Under the pieces are notes generated by a model. It did not search any database, was not told the DNA's origin, and saw only the letters and a program-made list of their open reading frames with translations. Shown here one piece after another: positions 59,587 through 64,000 of a DNA stretch of 64,000 nucleotides (position 1 is the stretch's first letter; the number at the start of each line of letters is the position of its first letter). This stretch comes from Rhodocista pekingensis (lineage in GTDB: Bacteria; Pseudomonadota; Alphaproteobacteria; Azospirillales; Azospirillaceae). The position numbers and the translations under genes are program-made. The stretch spans positions 1 through 64,000 of the forward strand of contig NZ_JBHTCM010000008.1 in assembly GCF_042665545.1 (NCBI RefSeq). The letters are read 5' to 3'.

Positions 59587-61761
59587 TCAGGCCGCCTGGA
59601 CCAGCAGGTGGCGCTCGGCCTCCTCCGGCGGCATCGGCCGGGCGAAGAAGTAGCCCTGGGCGTACTCGCAGTGCAGGCCGCGCAGGAACGCGGCCTCCGC
59701 ATCCCGCTCCACGCCTTCCGCCACCACCTCCAGATCCAGTGCTGCGGCCAGCATGGTGATGATGCGCGCGATCTCGGCCCGGCGGTCGCCGTCCGTGGCG
59801 GCCCGCACGAAGCTGCGGTCGATCTTCAGCGTGTCCACTGGATAGGAGTGCAAGTAGCTGAGGTTCGAGAAGCCGGTGCCGAAATCGTCCAGGCAGAGGC
59901 GGACGCCCAGCTTCCGGATGTCATGCAGCATCTGCACGCAGCGGGCGGTATCGTCCAGCAGCAGGCTTTCGGTGATCTCAAGTTTCAGGGCGCGGGGTTC
60001 CACGCCCGTCTCCTCCAGCACCTGGGCGACGGCGGCGGCCATGTCGTCGTCCATGAGCTGGCGGCCGGAGACGTTGACGCTGACGAACAGGTCGCGTCCC
60101 GTGCGCTGGCGCCAGTCCTTGATCTGGAGCGCGGCCTCCTTGAGGGCCCAGCGACCCAGCCGCAGGATCAGCCCCGTCTCCTCCGCCAGCGCGATGAACT
60201 CGCCGGGCAGGATGGTGCCCCGCTCCGGGTGGGACCAGCGCACCAGCGCTTCGAAGCCGGCGATGCTGCCGTCCTGCATGCGGATGATCGGCTGATAGGC
60301 CAGGAAGAGCTGGTCGCTGTCCAGCGCCACCCGGAGGTCGGATTCCGTGCGCAGCCGGGACAGGGCGCGCTCGCGCAGGGCGTCGTCGAACACTTCGATC
60401 CGGCTGCGACCGGCGGCCTTGGCCCGGAACATGGCAAGGCTGGCGTCGCGCAGCATGTCCGTCGCCGCGGCATAGCCCGTGTTGGACATGGCGAGGCCGG
60501 CCGAGCAGGTCAGCACGATCTCCCGCCCGTCGGGCAGGGTGATGGGCCGGCAGACCGCCGCGGCCAGCCGCTCGGCCGCACTCATGGCGGCCTTGACGTC
60601 TGCTACCCCGTCCATCAGCACGCCGAACTCGTCCACCGAGGTGCGGGCGACGGTGTCGCCGCTGCGCCGGGCGTCGCCCAGCCGTCTGGCCACGATGCGC
60701 AGCACCTCGTCCCCCAGGGCGGTGCCGAGGCTGTCGTTGATGGCCTTGAACTGGTCCAGGTCGAACAGGATCAGGGCGAACTGCGCGTCCGTCGGATGCC
60801 GGCGGCGGTCGATCGCCTGACCGATGCGGTCAAGCAGCAGGTGCCGGTTGGACAGCCCCGTCAGTCCGTCGTGGAAGGCGTCGAAGAGGAGTTGCTCCTC
60901 GGCATGCTTGCGGGCCGTGATGTCCGACATCGACCCGGCCATGCGCAGGGCCGTGCCGTTGTCGTCCCGCATCGCGGCTCCGCGCACCAGCATCCAGCAT
61001 TCGGCGCCGGACGCGTGCAGCATGCGGAATTCATGCTCAAGCTGCCGGCTGCCGCCGGACAGGTGCAGGTCCATGGCCGCACGCAGGCCGGGCAGGCAGT
61101 CGGGATGCACCCGGGCGTACCAGTCCTCGATGGTCCCGGTCATCTCCCGTTCGCCCAGGCCCAGCATCCTGGCCCAGCGGGCGGAGTAGTAGACCTCCCC
61201 CTCGGGAACCCGCCAGTCCCAGAGACCGTCGTTCGAGCCCGCGGCGGCCAGGGCGTAGCGCTCCTCGCTGAGTCGCAGCCCTTCCTCGGCGACCTTGCGG
61301 TCGGTGATGTCGATCTGCGAACCGACGATGCGCTGTGGCTCACCCTCCGCATCCAGGACGGCGATGCCACGGCAGAGCATCCAGCGCCAGCCGCCGTTGG
61401 CGTGGCGGATGCGGTATTCGATCTGGAACGGCCGCCCCCCGGCGCTGGCCTGCGCGTCCAGGGTCGCATGCAGCCAGATCAGGTCCTCGCAATGCACACG
61501 GTCCAGCCACTCGGACGGGCTGTTGCCCACCTCTTCCTCGGCAAGTCCGAGCAGCGCCTTCCAGCCGGCGGAGTAGTAGATCAGGTCGGTCCGCAGATCC
61601 CAGTCGTACAGGCCGTCGTTGCTGGCGGCCGCGGCCAGGGCGTAGCGTTCTTCGCTGAGCCGGATCTGCCCGGCGGTGCGGGCCGTCAAGGTCGTGTGGT
61701 ATGCGATCATTCGAAACGCTCTCGGCATCCGCGGGAAGCGTCCCGCGGCTGTGCCATCCAT
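59587..61761 (-). CDS. PAS-PAS-GGDEF-EAL protein, probable c-di-GMP phosphodiesterase
   Basis: This protein of about 724 residues has two PAS domains (about 35-155 and 160-285; each begins with LSEERYALAAA), a GGDEF-type domain (about 290-455) with the signature changed to SVDEF, and an EAL domain (about 465-720) with FEALVRWSHPE, LKLEITESLLL, LDDFGTGFSNLSYLHSYPVD and VVAEGVE. The EAL motifs are intact, so it likely hydrolyses c-di-GMP while the degenerate GGDEF domain regulates. No membrane segment is seen; it is cytoplasmic. The start could be ATG 61761, GTG 61809 or ATG 61710; a hairpin lies between the last two. Confidence 0.85.
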   Translation of the reverse strand: MDGTAAGRFPRMPRAFRMIAYHTTLTARTAGQIRLSEERYALAAAASNDGLYDWDLRTDLIYYSAGWKALLGLAEEEVGNSPSEWLDRVHCEDLIWLHATLDAQASAGGRPFQIEYRIRHANGGWRWMLCRGIAVLDAEGEPQRIVGSQIDITDRKVAEEGLRLSEERYALAAAGSNDGLWDWRVPEGEVYYSARWARMLGLGEREMTGTIEDWYARVHPDCLPGLRAAMDLHLSGGSRQLEHEFRMLHASGAECWMLVRGAAMRDDNGTALRMAGSMSDITARKHAEEQLLFDAFHDGLTGLSNRHLLLDRIGQAIDRRRHPTDAQFALILFDLDQFKAINDSLGTALGDEVLRIVARRLGDARRSGDTVARTSVDEFGVLMDGVADVKAAMSAAERLAAAVCRPITLPDGREIVLTCSAGLAMSNTGYAAATDMLRDASLAMFRAKAAGRSRIEVFDDALRERALSRLRTESDLRVALDSDQLFLAYQPIIRMQDGSIAGFEALVRWSHPERGTILPGEFIALAEETGLILRLGRWALKEAALQIKDWRQRTGRDLFVSVNVSGRQLMDDDMAAAVAQVLEETGVEPRALKLEITESLLLDDTARCVQMLHDIRKLGVRLCLDDFGTGFSNLSYLHSYPVDTLKIDRSFVRAATDGDRRAEIARIITMLAAALDLEVVAEGVERDAEAAFLRGLHCEYAQGYFFARPMPPEEAERHLLVQAA
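61729..61748. repeat. Perfect 8-bp hairpin near the start of the GGDEF-EAL gene
   Basis: CCGCGGGA-AGCG-TCCCGCGG is fully complementary with a 4-base loop. It lies just inside or just upstream of the coding start depending on which ATG is used. It has no T run. If the downstream ATG is used, it could act as a leader hairpin. Confidence 0.6.
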
Positions 61762-61894
61762 GGATGCTAGCCCAACTTTGCCACAGCGTTCTAAATTTAT
61801 CGTAATCACCGCCTCACAAGGGGCCCGCGCCCGACCTGACCTTTTGCCGCTGGTCCGGCGCGACAGCGGGGGCCGCCTCTGCTAGAACCGCGGC

Positions 61895-62647
61895 ATGGAA
61901 TGGACCGACGACGCCATCGTCCTGTCCGCCCGCCCGCACGGTGAGACCGCGGCGCTGGCGGTGCTGCTGACCCGTGGCCACGGGCGCCATGCCGGCCTGG
62001 TCCATGGCGGCCAGGGCAGCCGGATGCGGCCGGCGCTGGAGCCGGGCAGCCGTGTCGCCGCCCGTTGGGCCGCCCGGCTGGTCGAACAGCTCGGGACGCT
62101 CGCGCTGGAGCTTGAGCGGGCGACGGCGGCCGGCCTGCTGGAGGACCCGCTGCGTCTGGCCGCGCTGTCCTCGGCCTGCGCCCTGGCCGACGCGGCCCTG
62201 CCGGAGCGCGAGCCGCACCCGGCCCTGTTCGACGCCACGCTGGCGCTCTTCGACGCCTTGCAGACGGAGGTCTGGGCCGAGATCTATGTGCGCTGGGAGA
62301 TCGGGCTGCTGGAAGAGGCCGGCTTCGGCCTGGACTTCGGACGCTGTGCCGCGACCGGGATCGCGGACAACGACCAGCTCGCCTATGTCAGCCCGCGCAC
62401 GGGCCGCGCCGTCTCCCTTTCCGCCGGGGAGCCGTACCGGGACAGGCTGCTGGCGCTGCCGCCGTTCCTGGTCGGACGGAGCGCCGGCGGCGCGGAGGAG
62501 GTGGTGCAAGGGCTGGCCCTGACCGGCCATTTCCTCGACCGCCATCTCTTCGCCCTGCGCCATGCCGAGGTCCCGGCCGCCCGGACGCGATTCGTGGATC
62601 GCTATCGCAAAGCGCACACAACATCTGGTATCACTCCGGCACCATGA
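61895..62647 (+). CDS. recO: DNA repair protein RecO
   Basis: This 250-residue protein has the OB-fold N-terminal part (about 1-80: DDAIVLSARPHGETAALAVL, RHAGLVHGGQGSR) and a helical C-terminal zinc-less domain with VRWEIGLLEEAGFGLDFGR and CAATG. It loads RecA on SSB-coated DNA in the RecFOR pathway. The family's cysteine cluster is only partly present. Its stop overlaps the parC start (ATGA). Confidence 0.94.
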   Translation: MEWTDDAIVLSARPHGETAALAVLLTRGHGRHAGLVHGGQGSRMRPALEPGSRVAARWAARLVEQLGTLALELERATAAGLLEDPLRLAALSSACALADAALPEREPHPALFDATLALFDALQTEVWAEIYVRWEIGLLEEAGFGLDFGRCAATGIADNDQLAYVSPRTGRAVSLSAGEPYRDRLLALPPFLVGRSAGGAEEVVQGLALTGHFLDRHLFALRHAEVPAARTRFVDRYRKAHTTSGITPAP

Positions 62648-64000
62648 CCGACGCCGCCATCGAGATTCTGGACAAGCGGCTCGCCGAAGCCCTGGGCGAG
62701 CGCTACCTGTCCTATGCCCTCTCAACCATCGTGTCGCGTTCCCTGCCGGACGTGCGCGACGGGCTGAAGCCCGTGCATCGCCGGCTGCTCTACGCCATGA
62801 GCCAGCTCCGGCTGGAGCCGACGACGCCGCCGAAGAAGTCGGCCCGCGTCGTCGGCGACGTGATCGGCAAGTTCCACCCCCATGGCGACCAGTCCGTGTA
62901 CGACGCGCTGGTGCGGCTGGCGCAGGAGTTCGCGGCCCGCTATCCCCTGGTCGAGGGACAAGGCAATTTCGGCAACATCGACGGCGATAACGCCGCGGCC
63001 ATGCGCTACACCGAGGCGCGGCTGACCGAGGTCGCCAAGGCCATGCTGGCCGGCATCGACGAGGACGCCACCGACTTCCGCCCGACCTATGACGGGGAGG
63101 GGGAGGAGCCGGTGGTCCTGCCCGCGGCCTTCCCGAACCTGCTGGCGAACGGGTCGGCCGGTATCGCCGTCGGCATGGCGACGAACATCCCGCCGCACAA
63201 TGTGGGGGAGATCTGCGGCGCCCTGAACCTGATCATCGAGCGTGAGCTGCTGCCCGCCCCGGACAAGCGCCGCCCGGTGACGGTCGAGGAGCTGGTGAGC
63301 TGGATTCCGGGACCGGACTTCCCCACCGGCGGCGTGCTGGTGGAAAGCCGGGAAAACATCCTGGAGGCCTACCGCACCGGTCGCGGCGCCTTCCGCACCC
63401 GCGCCCGCTGGCAGAAGGAGCCGCTGGCCCAGGGCACCTGGCAGGTGGTGGTGACGCAGATCCCCTACCAGGTGCAGAAGTCGCGTCTGGTCGAGAAGAT
63501 CGCCGAGCTGCTGGCCGAGAAGAAGCTGCCGCTGCTGGAGGATGTGCGCGACGAATCGGCCGAGGACATCCGGCTGGTGCTGGTGCCCAAGAGCCGCAAC
63601 GTCGATCCGGACGTGATGATGGAACAGATGTTCCGCAACACGGACCTGGAAACCCGCTTCAGCATGAACATGAACGTGCTGGACGCCCGCGAAGGCGGTC
63701 TGGTGCCGCGGGTGATGACCCTCTACGAGGTGCTGCGCGCCTTCCTGGAACACCGGCAGGAGGTGCTGCTCCGGCGCAGCCGCCACAGGCTGGGCGAGAT
63801 CGACCACCGGCTGGAGGTGCTGGGCGGCTACCTGATCGCCTACCTGAACATCGACGAGGTCATCCGCATCATCCGCGAGGAGGACGAGCCGAAGCGGGAG
63901 CTGATGGCCCGCTTCAGCCTCACGGACGTGCAGGCCGAAGCGATCCTGAACATGCGCCTGCGCTCCCTGCGGAAGCTGGAGGAGTTCGAGATCCGCAAGG
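62644..64000 (+). CDS. parC: DNA topoisomerase IV subunit A (5' part, runs off window)
   Basis: About 452 residues are seen, from ATG 62644 to the window end. The type IIA breakage-reunion domain starts with LAEALGERYLSYALSTIVSR and includes PDVRDGLKPVHRRLLYAM, the winged-helix KFHPHGDQSVYDALVRLAQ, and the active-site Tyr in AAAMRYTEARLTEVAKAML. It decatenates chromosomes with ParE. ParC rather than GyrA is inferred from the recO linkage common in alphaproteobacteria and from the style of the early domain; GyrA cannot be fully excluded. The C-terminal DNA-wrapping part is outside the window. Confidence 0.9.
   Translation, partial: MTDAAIEILDKRLAEALGERYLSYALSTIVSRSLPDVRDGLKPVHRRLLYAMSQLRLEPTTPPKKSARVVGDVIGKFHPHGDQSVYDALVRLAQEFAARYPLVEGQGNFGNIDGDNAAAMRYTEARLTEVAKAMLAGIDEDATDFRPTYDGEGEEPVVLPAAFPNLLANGSAGIAVGMATNIPPHNVGEICGALNLIIERELLPAPDKRRPVTVEELVSWIPGPDFPTGGVLVESRENILEAYRTGRGAFRTRARWQKEPLAQGTWQVVVTQIPYQVQKSRLVEKIAELLAEKKLPLLEDVRDESAEDIRLVLVPKSRNVDPDVMMEQMFRNTDLETRFSMNMNVLDAREGGLVPRVMTLYEVLRAFLEHRQEVLLRRSRHRLGEIDHRLEVLGGYLIAYLNIDEVIRIIREEDEPKRELMARFSLTDVQAEAILNMRLRSLRKLEEFEIRK

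Overview
The window is high-GC DNA from an alphaproteobacterium. The chromosomal clusters are typical of that class: rpoZ-rsh-DUF2062-pdxJ-acpS-lepB-rnc-era, recO-parC, divK-pleD, gatC-gatA with a divergent ruvX, topA-dprA-plsY-pyrC-pyrB, and an EipB (DUF1849) envelope protein. Gene order and protein style suggest Rhodospirillales, most likely the Azospirillaceae/Rhodocista group. That placement is inference from context.

Positions 1-13225 are an integrated phage-like element. Almost everything is on the minus strand. From right to left: a tyrosine integrase beside a 12-bp remnant of a tRNA-Ser 3' end, three intrinsic-type terminators within a 145-bp tandem duplication, an AlpA-type activator, three small overlapping ORFs, a YdaU/DUF1376 replication protein, a primase-helicase, an orphan major capsid protein, a coiled-coil protein, a Nu1-like HTH protein, a short tape-measure protein, two unknown proteins and a PIN toxin/HTH antitoxin pair. 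No large terminase, portal, protease, connector, tail tube or lysis gene is present. It is either a phage satellite or a deleted prophage, and it may continue left of base 1.

From 13.3 to 31 kb lie chromosomal genes: an AlkD-like protein with a MarR regulator whose start codon sits in a perfect palindrome, EipB, Pol IV, the DivK-PleD cell-cycle pair, rpmG, a lipoprotein S41 protease, and the minus-strand series rnr, topA, dprA, plsY, pyrC-like and pyrB. The pyrC-like protein has lost several metal ligands and is probably a structural partner of PyrB.

From 31 to 46 kb is a mixed region: DUF4142, a Tat-exported dienelactone hydrolase, a CoA transferase, an AEC permease with ruvX, gatCA, a lone lower-GC membrane protein, an apparently exported methyltransferase with an APC permease that carries an 18-bp duplication in TM1, an XRE regulator, a DMT exporter and small DUF proteins.

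From 46.2 kb to the end is conserved core: a lytic transglycosylase divergent from dapA-smpB, a DUF1036 protein, a family-5 uracil-DNA glycosylase, a LabA/NYN protein divergent from folK, rpoZ, the bifunctional (p)ppGpp enzyme, the pdxJ-acpS and lepB-rnc-era chains, a PAS-GGDEF-EAL protein on the opposite strand, then recO and the 5' part of parC, which runs off the window. Many genes in these chains overlap by 1-4 nt, indicating translational coupling. No rRNA, complete tRNA or CRISPR array was seen.
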